Positions 23,182 to 37,000 of a stretch of 64,000 bases of DNA are shown here, one piece after another. The DNA lies in NCBI GenBank assembly GCA_007844125.1, contig CM017573.1, forward strand, positions 1,884,293 to 1,948,292, in the 5' to 3' direction. This stretch comes from Sinonovacula constricta (Eukaryota > Mollusca > Bivalvia > Cardiida > Solecurtidae). The translations under genes and the position numbers were made by a program. The notes under the pieces were generated by a model. The model was given only the letters and a program-made list of their open reading frames with translations, was not told the DNA's origin and did no database searches. Positions within the stretch are counted from its first letter, which is position 1, and every line of letters begins with the position of its first letter.

Positions 23182-23251
23182 ATGGCACAAAGATGAAGTA
23201 AAACATGCATTCCTTGGTACAGACTTAAACCAGTTTCACAACACATGGTGA
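23182..23251 (+). CDS. Candidate terminal coding exon of the upstream gene
   Basis: TAATTTTTCAG precedes a possible exon reading, after one split-codon base, 22 codons (WHKDEVKHAFLGTDLNQFHNTW) and TGA. AATAAA follows at 23260. The peptide is protein-like, but the required phase does not match the phase-0 donor at 5491, so at least one undetected exon would be needed between them. It may be fortuitous. Confidence 0.25.
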
Positions 23252-23259
23252 AATCTATT

Positions 23260-23265
23260 AATAAA
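23260..23265 (+). terminator. Possible polyadenylation signal
   Basis: AATAAA lies 9 bp after the TGA of the candidate terminal exon. The word is common in AT-rich DNA, so its weight depends on that exon being real. Confidence 0.25.
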
Positions 23266-23499
23266 CATTACCAGACTTTCATGCAAAATTAATGTAATTG
23301 ACAATGTGTATAAATGTGGATAGGTGTTTCTTGCAGTTGGTGCCATATGGTTCTGTCGTTCAGGCTTGTTCCAGAACTGTTATCAGACTGTGATTCAAAC
23401 ATTGCTTCTAAAACTTCAGCTGTCAATGTATGGGGTATCATTTGGATCATATTAAATGAAATCTTCTCAGTAGTTTTGGATTTTAATATGAAAAATAGA

Positions 23500-23915
23500 A
23501 TATAGAAGATTTTTAAAAATCTGCCCACCATTACATAGATTAGAATATTGTGTGAAATCTGCCCAATAGGACTTGGATAAGAATGTTGTATGAAATCTCC
23601 TAATACGATTTTGATTTGAAAATTATGAAATCTGCAAATAGGATTTTGATTTGAACATTGTATGAAATTTGCCCAATAGGATTTTGATTTAAAAAATGTA
23701 TGAAATCTGCCAGTAGGATTTTGAATTGAAAAATATGAAATCTGCCCAATAGGATTTTTTTTTGAAAATTATGAAATCTGCCCAAAAAAGTTTTGATGAG
23801 AAAATTATATCACATCTGCCCAATAGCCTATAGGATTAAAAAAGCATATAATCTGCTTGATGGGATTTTGATTAGAATATTATATAAAATCTGCCCAAAA
23901 GGACTCAATTGAACA
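23500..23915. repeat. Degenerate ~38-bp tandem repeat, about 10 copies
   Basis: GAAATCTGCCCAATAGGATT followed by TTGATTTGAAAATTAT recurs with variable spacing of about 36-44 bp. The copies are strongly diverged, which suggests an old array no longer being homogenised. Confidence 0.75.
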
Positions 23916-24948
23916 TATTTCCTTTGGCGTATCTAATTCATTCAACAAAGTTCAACTTTCATAGGAAAGTAACTCATTTATTGGCTTAAATCTTTGTTTT
24001 GGGCAGAAAATGTCCAGATGCATCTTAACATGTGAAATAAAACATGAACCAAAATGATGCAACAATATTTTGAAGTATAAATTGTAAAACTGATGTTATT
24101 AATAGTATAATAAGTCAAATTTTCATACATTTGTTAATAAAACGTACCAATGGTAACTTGATGTCATTCTTGAGACTAGGTAGTAAGTAAGAGATCCTGA
24201 TTAGATAGTAACAACAGTGCCTGGGAACTGGCTGATCGGAACATACACTATATGCCATCCCTGACCAGTTGTGTTCTTCCAAGATTTAGAGGCATTGTTC
24301 AACCTCAGTTGAAAGAGTTCTAATTTTGACCCAGGTGATCCACCCTAGATTCCAGGGCTTGGCTCCCTGACTAGTTTACCTGTTTTCTGGCATTAGCTGG
24401 TACCCAGTCATGATGCATTCCAGATGCCATATTTGGGTGGATGGTTCCCTATTCTGTTATGTTGTATACACTCACAGTAGGAGGGTGAGACCATTTGCCC
24501 TGATGGTGGAGAAATCTATACCTGGACAGCTCAAAATTTCTACTATTTTCATACAAAATCATAAAACAAGACCATTTCTATTTGAGTATGTGTTTGATTT
24601 TTGTAATTTGAAGAAATATTGAGGTTTTGGTAAAGTTGGAAGGCTCTAAGGGAGGGTTATATAATTCTTAGACAACCCTCCTTCCCCATAGTCTGCGAGA
24701 GAATGGACTGGTCCAGGTTCTAGGTAAACTGTGAAAGATGCTGAGATCTACCCAGTCTTCAGTGTTTAGAAGGATACAGAGCCGCAAACACCTGCATGCA
24801 TTGCTATTTAGTGAAATGCAAATTTTCGCTTAAATAAATAAGTATAACATCAATTTTCTTTAAAAGGATCATATGCACCCAAAAAGTTACACCCGTTTTG
24901 AACTGGACATTAACGTTCGTCAGATGTGTGTTGTAACTTTTTGTTTAT

Positions 24949-24982
24949 AGTGTAACGAGAATATCGATTCGATACATACAAA
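24949..24982 (+). promoter_or_regulatory. Probable 5' UTR end of the CCDC141-like gene
   Basis: An acceptor-like TTTTTGTTTATAG ends near 24950, so an upstream non-coding exon may be spliced in here. An in-frame TAA at 24953-24955 lies nine codons before the ATG. This fixes 24983 as the most upstream possible start and separates this gene from the one at 4315. The start context is ACAAAATGT. No TATA box or defined promoter was identified. Confidence 0.45.
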
Positions 24983-25099
24983 ATGTCGGATCGAGCCTCT
25001 GATATAACGGATGTGTCGGAATTGAATCCATCGACAACGACGATTAGTACTGTCGCCGTACAGGCTGGACGGTCTAAGGTCGTCCTCGCAATTCTACGT
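24983..25099 (+). CDS. CCDC141-like exon 1 (residues 1-39)
   Basis: It begins with ATG after an in-frame stop and ends CGT|GTAAGT in phase 0. It encodes the acidic start MSDRASDITDV and then TTTISTVAVQAG, RSKVVLAILR, the segment that best identifies the gene by its match to the CCDC141 N-terminus. Confidence 0.92.
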
Positions 25100-28000
25100 G
25101 TAAGTTTTTTCAGGTCCTGCTGTCTCTTTTTTTATTTTTTCTTACTTTGAAACCTTGTTCTGATAGATCAGTTTTTTTTCAATTTTTATTTACTGTTTTG
25201 TTTATGGACTCTAATAGAGTAACTGTGTTGTTCTGAATGTTTCTCCATTAATTTGTTCTTCTGTCATTTTTCAATTTACTTTTCTCTGTCTCTTTTTTGA
25301 GATTAAATGCTTTATTTTAGCTATTTTACATCACAACTCTACATAAAAGTTTCCCATCTATTGTTTCTCTTCTGTTTTCTTACTCATTCTACTTTTCTGT
25401 TTTTTTTTGTCATATTTTAAAAGCTATACCACCATGTTTAACTTCTCTGTGTTAATATACTTTTCTGTTCTAACAAAAAAAAAGTTATTTTCTAAATATT
25501 AATTTAGGTAACTATCTTTCAAAAAGGATGAAAATGATGGTTTACTTGATTGACTTAACAGCCTGCAAGAAACAAACAACAACATACTTTAATAACAGAG
25601 AATCACTTCAGGAATCTTTTTTCAAGCCCAAAAGATGGAGAAAATGTTAAAAACACAAACATTTGTTTCTCAAATATGATTAAAGATAAGAATAATAATT
25701 CGTAATTCTTTCCATTATTTCTCAGCAAACATGTAAAGATGAATTGTCTTTTGATATTATATATTCTGATTTTAACAGGACCAAAAAAGTCTGAAAGAGA
25801 AAAATGAAATTGTAGGTTAAAATATCAATTTGACTACAGCAATTTTATTTTAAATGAGTAAAGAAGCACTATATCATCCTCCTTAACTTGGTAGCGCAAT
25901 TGGTAGAGCATCGGCTCCTCATTTGAGGATGCCCGGGATGATCCTGGACCGTGACATACCAAAGTTGTTAATTATGGTAGTGGTATAAATTGCCTTGCTA
26001 AGGCTTAACCAAATATAAGGATAGTTCCACACCTGGGTGGCAGGGTTTCAGGATAATGTGACTGGGTGTTGTATTATACCAGGTGTTGATGGCATTGCTA
26101 TATGTAGTGAAGGCAGCACTATATCTGCTTTAAGTGGACACCGTCTCCAGTAACTTTAATCATTAACCCAATAAACAAACCTTTGCCTTGAAAACTTGCA
26201 TAGATATTAAGCTAGATGAAAAATAAGTTCTGAAGATACAGGTATCCTCTATAATCTGATTAATATCATTAAATGGACTCTTATTTTATCATCTCGTACC
26301 CTCTGTAGAAAGGTGGAATGTCTGAGGCAGCTGGACGGTTTCCATGGTAAATCATACTTAACCTCGGTTCCAAAACACCTTACAGTCATAATTTAACACT
26401 TAGCAAACTTCTTTTATTTATTGCAATAATTTCTTAATTTAAGGCTTATAACTACATGCAAATATAGCAAGTCATGTTGTGCTTATAAGGTTAAGAGTAG
26501 GATAGTTGGGTAAGAAATGGACACCAGACAGTTAAAGCAGGTCTACATAGATGCTTGCCTGGAGTCTTCCTGCACCAATAATAGAACAGCAATCATGGGC
26601 CATGATATTGTCAATGCTAATATAATAACAAATGAGTTTTGTTGTTATTCAATGGAAAGTTATGCAGTAGAAAGATGAAATATCTGTGAGGTGTCTGGCA
26701 GGTTGCCATGGTGACTCATACTTTATCTGAGTTCCAGACATCTGTCAGTTATAGGATTGAATGTTGGAGTTGAAAGGGCACCAGTTGCCAAGAAGTAAAA
26801 CTCACTGTAATTACTTTTCCTCCTATATACTGTGTTAATTTGAGTACTTGTCACTGTAACTGATATTTGGTGAGAAAATAAATAGAATATTAAATATAAA
26901 TCTGAAAAATAATTTCTGGTCCTAGTATCTTCTATCCACATACTGGGGTATACCCAGATATTGATGACATTGGGTAGAGATGAGCAAGCATTTTAATTAA
27001 GATAAATAATGATTTTTAATATAAACCAAACCAATGGAAAAATAATGAGGGTTGCTGATTGGAAGTTAATTGGTTCTGTGGTTACAGCAACCCTCTGATG
27101 AAAGAGGAGGGTTAATAGATATAAATTGGCAGTTACATCATACATGTAACATGTAATTAGCAAAATGAACAAGACTGATCGGGGTTGGGGTTCTGTTTTA
27201 AGGTTTATTTGTTAAAAGCGTTTTAGCATTTCGGTTAATAGGTGTGTAGGAAGAATGGGGTGGGGAATAATGGTAATTTGTCAATGAAAAAACAAACTTC
27301 AAAACATTGCCAGAATTGGTGTTGCTGTTTAGAAGATTATTGGTAATGAAGTTATAAGTTATAGCATTCCAGCTGATTGGTGAGTAGGAACAAATGGTAA
27401 TTTCTACATCACTGATCTTTGATTTTGTTAGTTTCGCTTGGTCATTTATGGCAACCCAGAACTTGTTCAAATCTGCCTCAAACCTATCCACCTTGCGCTC
27501 TAGTTTATCCAACGATTCCAACCTTTTATCCATTACATTTAGTTTATTTTCAATTTTCATCAGACATGCAAGAATGTCAGCATTGGAAGGGATGCCTGTA
27601 CCTGTGGCCGCCATATCAGCTGTGTTTACACACCCTTTGTTGCTACTTAATTTCAGATTCTGATTCGGTGTGAGACAAAGAGAACTAAAAACGCTATCGT
27701 CAGCACTCTGAACACCATACAGAATATCGTTAGTTTGTCCAATTATCTCAGAAACGGCACTTACATCTGAATTTGAAACTGTTGAAGTGGTTGAACTGGC
27801 CTCGGACGGACCTCTCACTCGCTGCTGTTTGTTGTCCTTATCCTGTACGATATTCAAGTCTCCACTTCCTCTGCTTCTCTTTTTTTTCCCCATATCCTGA
27901 ACACATCCAACACTCTAAGTCACTAACAAATGCATCTTAATGGTTTTAAGTCCGTTCTTTGTCTATTAATTCAAAAATATCAAATTTTCCTTAAATTTTT

Positions 28001-31000
28001 CAAAGCAGGTAAAAAACACGTCTTCCCGCCATAGATCACGTGACAACTTCATAGTTTTGTATTTCTCTACAAAATATTGTTTCATAAAAAGAATTAATTA
28101 GGTTTGTTGGTTGTAGGAACAGAATGAAGGGGTGAGGGCATATTAGATAATTAGGGGTAGGTTACTGCAGCATGTGCCTGTCATTATCTATAGGTATGAT
28201 CATCAATGAGTAAGGCGAAACAGATGTGATGCTGTATGAAGATTCAATATCCCAAGCCAAACTGGCTTATCAGTTGTTGGGGTGTGTTCAGTTACTGCCC
28301 AATAGTTAAATGGGGCATGTGGTATTGATCAATTAAATAGTGTATCAGTAAGGGTTTTTGATGTTGTTGACATAACACAATGTTAATATGAAAATAAATA
28401 TCATCAGATACTAGTTGAACTGTGTATTTATGGTTTTTATAGGGATTTTATTTTATTTCTTATTGACATGAAAAAAAAAGAAGTAAATGGTGCCGATACT
28501 ACCATCATTTTGTCAGTATAATAACATCCGCCCAACCAATCCTATATAGAAGACAATATTTGTATTATAACTATAAATGTAATATTATTATTATTATTAT
28601 TATTATTATTGCTATTATTATTATTACTATTATTGCTATTAAAAATGGGTGATAGCTCAACTAGCTGAAACGAAGATACAAACACTATGAACACTCTTCC
28701 AGAAAACTATTATATACAAGTATTGACTAACCTATCGAAAATACATGCAGCATTTAATGTTCACATATATTTGAGGTCCAACATGTATGTTATACATCCT
28801 ATTGTGTCAATTATACTTGCTGTGCATGTCTAATCACAGTTGTCAGCAGAATTCAATCAAGAAAAATTGACTTAAGATGGTTAAGTTTGATGTTACTGCC
28901 TTTGTAAAATTCAAACTGTCATGCAATAGTTTCATTGACTTTGATTAAGTTAAGTTGATTGAAAAATGCAAAGTGCTTATACCAAATGTGAGAAAATGTA
29001 TTTGGGGTTAAACTGTCAGTATTTAATGCATTCATAGTGATAAAATCAAGTCATTAAGACCAGATGTGGTAGTGCAATCGGTAGAGCATCTACTCCAGGT
29101 ATGGGGGGCCCCGGGTTCGATCCTTGGCTGCAACATACCAAAGTCGTTAAAAATGATAGTGGTATAGCTCCCTTGCTAACGCTCAAGAAAATATAAGGGT
29201 AGTTCCACGACTGGTTGGCCCGGTGTCGGAATAATATGACTGGGTGTAGTATCATGCCATGTGTTCACAGCATGCTATACACAGTGAAGGCAGCACTATA
29301 TCTGCTTCAAGTGAATACTGTCTCCAGATGATAGAAATACTGTTGGTGGGACAATAAACCCAATAAACAAACAAGTCATTAAGAAAAGTTGCATGTGGGG
29401 TGGTGTCCTGAATAACCATATTTGAGGTTTTGGTTCTACCAAGATTCACTTGAAGGTGCCATAATGACCATGAGTGTGTTGATGAAACTTAAATAATGAA
29501 TACTGTAAATTAAAACTTTCTACTATTAATGACAAGTTTTTTTTATATAATTAGCAAGAATGCATTTGTATCCACCAGATGGTTTTTTGAAAGGTTAGTT
29601 TTGGTTGTATGTATAATTTAGTGCAGGGAATGGATTTGAGTGTGTCCATTAAAAGATTAGTTTTTGCTGCCATTGTAAGACTCTTACTGTTGTAGACATT
29701 TAGTAATTTGACTGTTATTCATATTGTTAGCATATGCTTAAATGTGTAATTGGTGTAGTTAGGCTGTTTATTTCAGTGCAGAAAATGGATTCACATCCAG
29801 CAGAGGTTTCATTGGTTTTGATATTTTAATTATGTTGAAATATTGTACTGCAAGCACTTTCAGCACTTTGATTTTAACACCTATCTGTTTATTTCAGTGC
29901 GGAGAATGGATTCGCGTCCGCGTCCACCAGATGGAGCCAGATCTTATGGAGGTCGGCTCAACCCTGGAAGAGGCTCTCCAACTACAGGCCGAACATGACC
30001 AACTACTTTCCAAACTACAGGTACGTTAAATGCTACATCGATGGACACAACTATATTGAATGCCATACAAACGTATAAGTGTGTCATTTAATAAATTCCA
30101 ACTACAGGCTGAACATGACTTTTTACACTTCAGGTACATGTTTGAACTACTCTTCAACTACATGTACATTGCTATGACAACATGCTTAGAGGTTCTTTGC
30201 TACCTTAACATAGATCTCTCATCACATGGATCATGTATCTCTTCCACATACAGAAAAACAGAAAAAAAACAGGATAAAAAAGATAGAGAGATAAGACTGG
30301 GTAGAGAAAAAATAGGCCCCACAAAAGACATAGGTAAAAAAACATCTGGTTTTTGGAGTTGCAGGACTGTCTCTTAAAGGCATGCAATGTTAAAGCATAT
30401 GTTAAAACTTAAATAGCACACCTTTTCAGATATATTCCATTTTTCTTAACCTGCTATGCATTTTTTTTTAATTTTTATGTTTCTACACAAAGTATTTGTG
30501 TAACCAAATGTAATGAAAACTACCACAGGTTGGCAGAATAGAGGACTTTAAAAACATTCAGTGCTACTTGTTACATCTGAATTCCAAACATTTCATGCTT
30601 ACAGCGACCACACTTGAACAGAACTGCAGATGAAATTTATCACTCTGCCAAACATGCAACATACATGCTAATGACATCTACAGCATATCTGGCAATAACA
30701 TTTGGTATTGCATGGAATTTTAATTTGTTTTTTATAAAAAAGTCTATAGAGGAAACATTGTTGGTCTGTTTTTGTACCATGATACATCTACAAGAAGTTC
30801 ATGATTTAATGAGGATCCATTTTGATTCAGTAAGAAATATGAAGGTCGTCACTCATATAGTCTCTTGTCTAGAATGACCCAGGTCAGTCCACTTTCCAAC
30901 AATGGATACTTTTCATTATTTAAAGTCAAGGGTTTCTCTCAGTTCATAACCACACCTCTCCATGTTAACAAACAATTTCAGTTTTTATAAATGATGAACC

Positions 31001-34000
31001 TAATCTGAAAATGGCAAATTCTTAAAATGGCAAATTCAAATTGGGCTTCTGTAGAGTTTAGGATTTGTAACTTCTCTGACTCCTTGGCCTCTCATGGTCT
31101 AGGTCCGAGTCTTGGTAAGGGTGAACATTTTATTGTGAGAAGGTTTTCAAGCGGATTGACAGTCCACCGGTGGTTCTACCCAGACATGTGTCTGGGGTAT
31201 TTATTTACCAAAATAGCTAGACGATGCCATAATGACTATAACAGTGTCATTGTGATCTATTTAAAGAAAGATGTAACAACTATTGCTACATTTATGAATA
31301 AAAACTTAGGAAACATTTCACAAACGCTGGTGTATGATGGATCAGCCAGATATTTGGTAAATGAGGAGAAATGCTGAATTTAAAAGGATTTTGTAGTTAC
31401 AATGATACTGGGACTACCTATTGATATTTGATAATTTGTAACCAATTGTATGATTGTCTCCTGGAAGTGAGGTAAGGTTTCTTTGTAAGGGGGTTATATT
31501 TAACCTGCATCCCAACTTATAAATGTTCATACTAGACCAAGGTCACAAGATCTTTAATTGTTAGGCCAATGAGAACAGCCTTGATTATTTAAGGCATTAA
31601 TTGAGAGTTGGCAGATGATGGCACAAACAATAGGCAATTATACAAATTGACAATAGTAAACCAATTAATTTGCTGGATCCTGTCAAGGAATGGTTTTAAA
31701 ACATTCCTTTTGTTGTACTGATTTCAATTTCAATTCAACTCTTAACAAACATGGATGTACATTATCACTGTTGTCAACTTAAAAAGACTTGCCAGACAAA
31801 GCTTTGGTAATAAGATTCATGAACATAGGTATGTAAAACTCTAGACATTGATCACATGACTTTAAATTAGTGAATTTAGAAAAAAATTATAATTACCACA
31901 ATGTTGTAAATTACAGAAATTGTTTATGTTTAACTCTTGAAAAAGGCAATTTGCTGGAAATTGGAGTAAGAGCATTTTTAGAAAAAAAATATAATTACCA
32001 GTTCCTAGTATTCTTTATATTTAAACCTTTTCAGATAATTACCATATTTCATATATATATATTAAATTTATGTATTATAAAGTTATTTATCAGTTAAATA
32101 TGATGTAATTCAAAATATTAAATTGTTCATTAAATACCTTTTTTTGTAATAGGTCTTTCAAAAGTTTACTATTACTTTGATTTATAAAATATATTTATAT
32201 ATCAGATAAATATATATACCAGCACCTTCTTAGTCTGGCATTTTCTGTACTCCTGTATATATTCATACATATGATAAATTAATACAAGCAAACACTCTTT
32301 TTTTCAATTCACACCTACACATCTAGGTGAATTGTAGCCTCCCCAAACATATTTTCATCTACCTCTTCTACATCCTTGCAGCAGACTTCCTTCTAGTCTC
32401 GGGTAGATTCTAAGGTGGGATTATGAATTTTTTTTCCTTTGTCTGCAACAATATCTATTAAACCTTAACAAATTCTTAGTTTCTTTCTTCTTTTTTTTCT
32501 GCATGCACAGGTAAAAAAACAACCTTATTGATAAAGCATATAGTGCAGGTACAGTCCCCAAATGGCTGATCTGGATCTACTCTATTTGCCAGAGGCTGAT
32601 GAAATGGTTATTGGCAGGTTAAGAATTTACCTTGAAAGTTTGCCAAGTTACCTGTTAGACAGCCAGCATATATACCCTGGTAGCCTATGTAGATGGGAGA
32701 GATGATTTTCGCTAGGAAATTTAGTGAATGTATATGTGTAATGTGGGGAAGATATCTTTGTAAAGCAGATATACATGAGTTACTGCCCCTTTTAACAATA
32801 TTTCAGACTGACTTACAAACAGGAGGCAGTGTTTGGGGTTATTGTTAGCCCTTGGCTTAAGTTCTCATTATCTCGTTAGTCTTTAAGTTTATGTTAGCAA
32901 AATACTTCAATTTTGGTACTTTACTACTAAATTTTGGCAGAGTTATTGCCCTTTGATGAAAACATATTAAACCAAAAGGCAGGGCACCTGCATATTAAGT
33001 ACTCATTTCTAGTTAAGTTCAAACATAAACACATTAAACCTTATTAAAATGACAGCAAATGATGTACAACCATTGCTTGTAATTAATTTATTCAAATACC
33101 CTCTTTATCTTAGACTATTATTACTTAGAAGATTATTTAGAGTATTTTACAATACATAACATAGAAGCTATGATACATGGGGCGCCTGTGGCCAAGAGAT
33201 TATTTGTCGCTGACTTGTAACTCCTCAGCCCCACAGTGCATGGGTTTGAGTCCCGGTTGGGGCGAGAAATTATATCCCTGTGGGGAGGTTTTCCAGCTAA
33301 CCTGTGCTGCTCTGGTGATTCTACCCAGGCATAAGTCTGGGGTCTTCCTCCACCAATAATTAGCTGGATGTCGCCAATATGACCATAACTGTGGCGGTGC
33401 GATGTAACAAAAAACAAAACAAACAAGCTATGATATATTGCAAAAGAGATTAAAACAATAGCTTACCCGTATCATGTATCAGAGGCATTTTAGTTGAAAC
33501 ATTTTTTATTCAAAGTATTTTAGAAACAGAGCAGCCTGGGATTGAACCGGGTGTGGGGGGAGGGGAGGGGGGTGGGTGGCCTCTACTGTAATCTAAATCT
33601 AGCTATGACATAATGTCAACATGATGTCTAGATGCACATTTTGAGCCATCTCTTTCTCCGACATGAATACATCCCAGCATACCTCTGCCCTGCCCAGCCA
33701 GACATGGGCTTATCAGTAACTACCTTCAGGAAGCCTGACTGACTTATCTCTGGTATCAGTAAATAGAACCATTCATATATGAATCAGAGCAAAACTGTGC
33801 TAAAACACACAACTTCCTAGAAGGGAGATAAGAGGTTATTGCACTTGAAGAAAAAAATGTTTGTACAACTATTAGATGTAGCAAAACTGCTCCAAAACAA
33901 CAGCTTATATAAGGGTGGTAGCAGGTTTTTGCACTTGGTGCTGATATGTTTTTGTATCACATTGATAGCTGCTATATTTGTTATATGGGATGGTTATCAA

Positions 34001-37000
34001 ATTGACAAACTTGATTGGTGAGGTGATCAGAAATACTGCTTGAGTTTAATGTCTAGGTGGTGATAGGGGTGGTGATAGGGGTGGTGATGGTGGTAGTTTC
34101 TTGACATATGATAGCATTGAAAGATATTCTGGTACAAGTTCATGGTTAAGGTTATGAGTCATCCAGCTGATAGGGAATAAGATGTTATGTAAATCTTAAA
34201 GAGAGCACAGTTATGCAAGCGGCTTACCTTTTTCAGAATGTTTGTGTGGTGGTGATTTTACTTATGATGGTGTTCTGATAAATGATTATTGGTATATCGT
34301 TTATACCATTTTGAGCTCCACTTTGGAACAAAAAAATTTTGGTTATTGTCCTGACCCTCTTGTTGGCATTGATACAACTTTTCATCAAGGTTCAATTTCA
34401 TAAAAGAACAAAGATATTCACTTCAAACTTGTAAGTTGTGTTCCCTATCAAAATAGGCAGTAACTCATCTTGGAGTTATATCCCCTGTCTTGATTAGAAT
34501 TTTCATTAAATTGACCAGGCAGTTGTAGACAGCTCTTGTTGCAAAAATATAAATATTGATATACCCCTTGAACAATTGTTTTCACTGTGCCGTCATGCTA
34601 GAAATATAGTTTTACTTTACTTTAGGTTTATTTAGTATCTACATGTATCTAAATGATGTTATCATCATCTGTGCCACACCTGTGTTTTAATCTTCCACCA
34701 TAAGACTTGGTGTTCAGCATCCCACAGTATCCAAGGGGTAGATGGGGTGTTAATTTATGCCACAACAACCTTACATTTGATGCCAAAGTATCAGTATCTA
34801 GGGTATCAGCTGTTTAAGACATTTTATTTTTCTGTGTAAAAAAAGTACTGCACAAAAAAAGGGTTAAAAGATGAAAATCTGAACAAGGTTATTTTTGTTG
34901 AGTATCACAGTCAGAACCCGAAGCAACAGAAAGTATTATAATCTCTATACAGTCATGTAATCTAACAGTGTAGGGTCAATATCTAGGAGACACCAGCTGG
35001 TTGGATGTGTTGGTGTGGGGGAGAGGAGGGCTGTCCATGGGGGGTCAACAGAAAAGGGGCCAAGATTGGAGGCAGGGGATGGGTATAGGTGTCAGGTGCC
35101 CCTTATTAATGTAATCATCATCAGATAATCAGGTGTGATGATTGTAATGAGGATACCAGTTGATTCTTATCTCAGATGTTTTCCCAACATTTAGATTGCT
35201 CACAGAATGAGTACACACCTACTGCATTCATAATCTTGCAACAAGCTGGGTCTTTTTTTGGAGTCATCTTTGTTATTCTTGTGATATGTTTAGTGATAAA
35301 TCCTTCAAGTTCTTTAAAGGATTCTAAGAATTTCTCTTCGGAACACTTTTGTTTGGTAAAGAAATTCTATTTTTACCATTTCTATGGGAAAAGAAATATG
35401 CAGACTTTTCAGGATATTTTACGAGTAAGAGTTATACTTTTTCCATTAATAGTGAGCAATTTTATATCATTCTGTTCTATTCAGCCATGTACCATTTATG
35501 AAAAACACAGCCTAATTTAGAATATTTTACAGAAATAATAGTTGTACATTGTGCATGTATAACATTTTCTGTTATCGTTACAACACTATATGCAGTAGCA
35601 TTCAAGCCCATTATCGTGCTGAGCTTGCTCAATTTAGTAAAACATAAGTCAAAGGCTATGTCTTCTCATATATAATTATTGTTCATGAAAACAGTAAAAC
35701 TATCTTGGTACTTTTGTTTTTCATTCTTATAAATTTTATTCATTACCATTAATGCATATAGATAATTTTTCTTTTTTAAACTCAGAAATTATAAATTTTG
35801 TTCTCATCCATTCCAGGCAAAAGAAGAAGAAATCAAACAACTCCTGTCACGAGCAGATAGTTACGCGGCTGAGAACCGATCGGAAGCGGTCGTGTACTCG
35901 GCTATGTCGGACACTCTCGCTGAAGCGTGGAGAGACCTGAATGACAAACTCGACTATCGACGACACCTACTCGCAGAGAGCGTGACCTTCCACCAGAAGG
36001 CTGATCAAGTAAGTTCCTAGAATAAATCCCCAAAATTTTTATCTTAGATTATTTTGACTTGTTTTTTGTTTGATGCTTAATTTGATTGAATATAATAGAT
36101 TTGATTGTATAAAGAGGAAATTTTGCAGTGACTTTTCTAGTATTTTTCTTTTTTGGATTCAATTGAAATTGCAAACAACAAAATAATGAAAGTCAAGGAC
36201 GTTTTGCAATATCTTTTTGTCTACAGTGTAACCGGAAAACTTTGTTGTTGAGAGGGATTCCAGCTGATCTTCAAAGACCAGCTATTTCTACACAGTAATT
36301 GTCTGGTCTTCCTCTACCAAGATAACAATATGTTAAATAAATAAATAAAAAACATAAATAAATAAATTCCCATAACTGTTTATGCTTGAATAATTTCACT
36401 TGCCTTTTTGTTTCCATTCAGTTTGCGTCGCAGATGGAACAAGCTCAAACGAAGTTTGTAGACCTGCCGCTGGCCACTGATGTGGAGTCTGCTCGGAGAC
36501 AGCTACACATGCACCAGGAAATTAAACAGGGTCAGTAGGTCATCTCCATAGAAACATTGTCACTTGATGCATTAATCTTAGAATAATTTCTAATAATTAT
36601 AATAAGAAACGTGTGAGTAGAGACATTTTTTATGAGACAATAAAACAAAAAATGAATCAGCACCATGATTTCAATTAAAACAATTTAATACGTGATCATT
36701 TTGGGAACCAAATCAAACTGTTTAGATATATTTTTATTTTCATGGATCATAGATTATTTTTAAAATTCACCTACACATGTGCCAGAAAAAAAGGTTAGTA
36801 AGTTGCCTCGATAGAAATCAGCACGCTATACAATTAACCAGATCACCATGTATTAATATGTACACTAGGAATTATTATTTTCTTCTGCATATGCTCAAAA
36901 TAATTCAGAAAAGGTGAATAGGTCACTTCCATGGCAACATCTTTCAATTGTTTCATTTTTAATTTTTTACTCTTTAGAAATACTTGAAGCATCCAAATCC

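Larger units (their letters stand above)
30021..35816. other. Intron 2 (5.8 kb)
   Basis: Contains a partial exon 2 copy, two family A SINEs, and near 34300-34600 a stretch (TACAACTTTTCATCAAGGTT and following) that looks like another dispersed repeat. Short poly-A and GGTGGTGATAGGG simple repeats also occur (about 34055-34095). No coding exon continuing the frame was found. Confidence 0.6.

Noticed and set aside
4315..25099. Upstream exon at 4315 as an N-terminal part of the CCDC141-like protein
   Set aside because: An in-frame TAA lies nine codons before the ATG at 24983, and the match to the CCDC141 N-terminus begins in that exon.
31027..31377. 116-codon open frame
   Set aside because: Runs through a diverged family A SINE, which accounts for most of it; no exon boundaries match the surrounding gene.
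33133..33426. 97-codon minus-strand open frame
   Set aside because: Antisense to the full-length SINE at 33176; the same peptide pattern appears antisense to the SINE at 2553.
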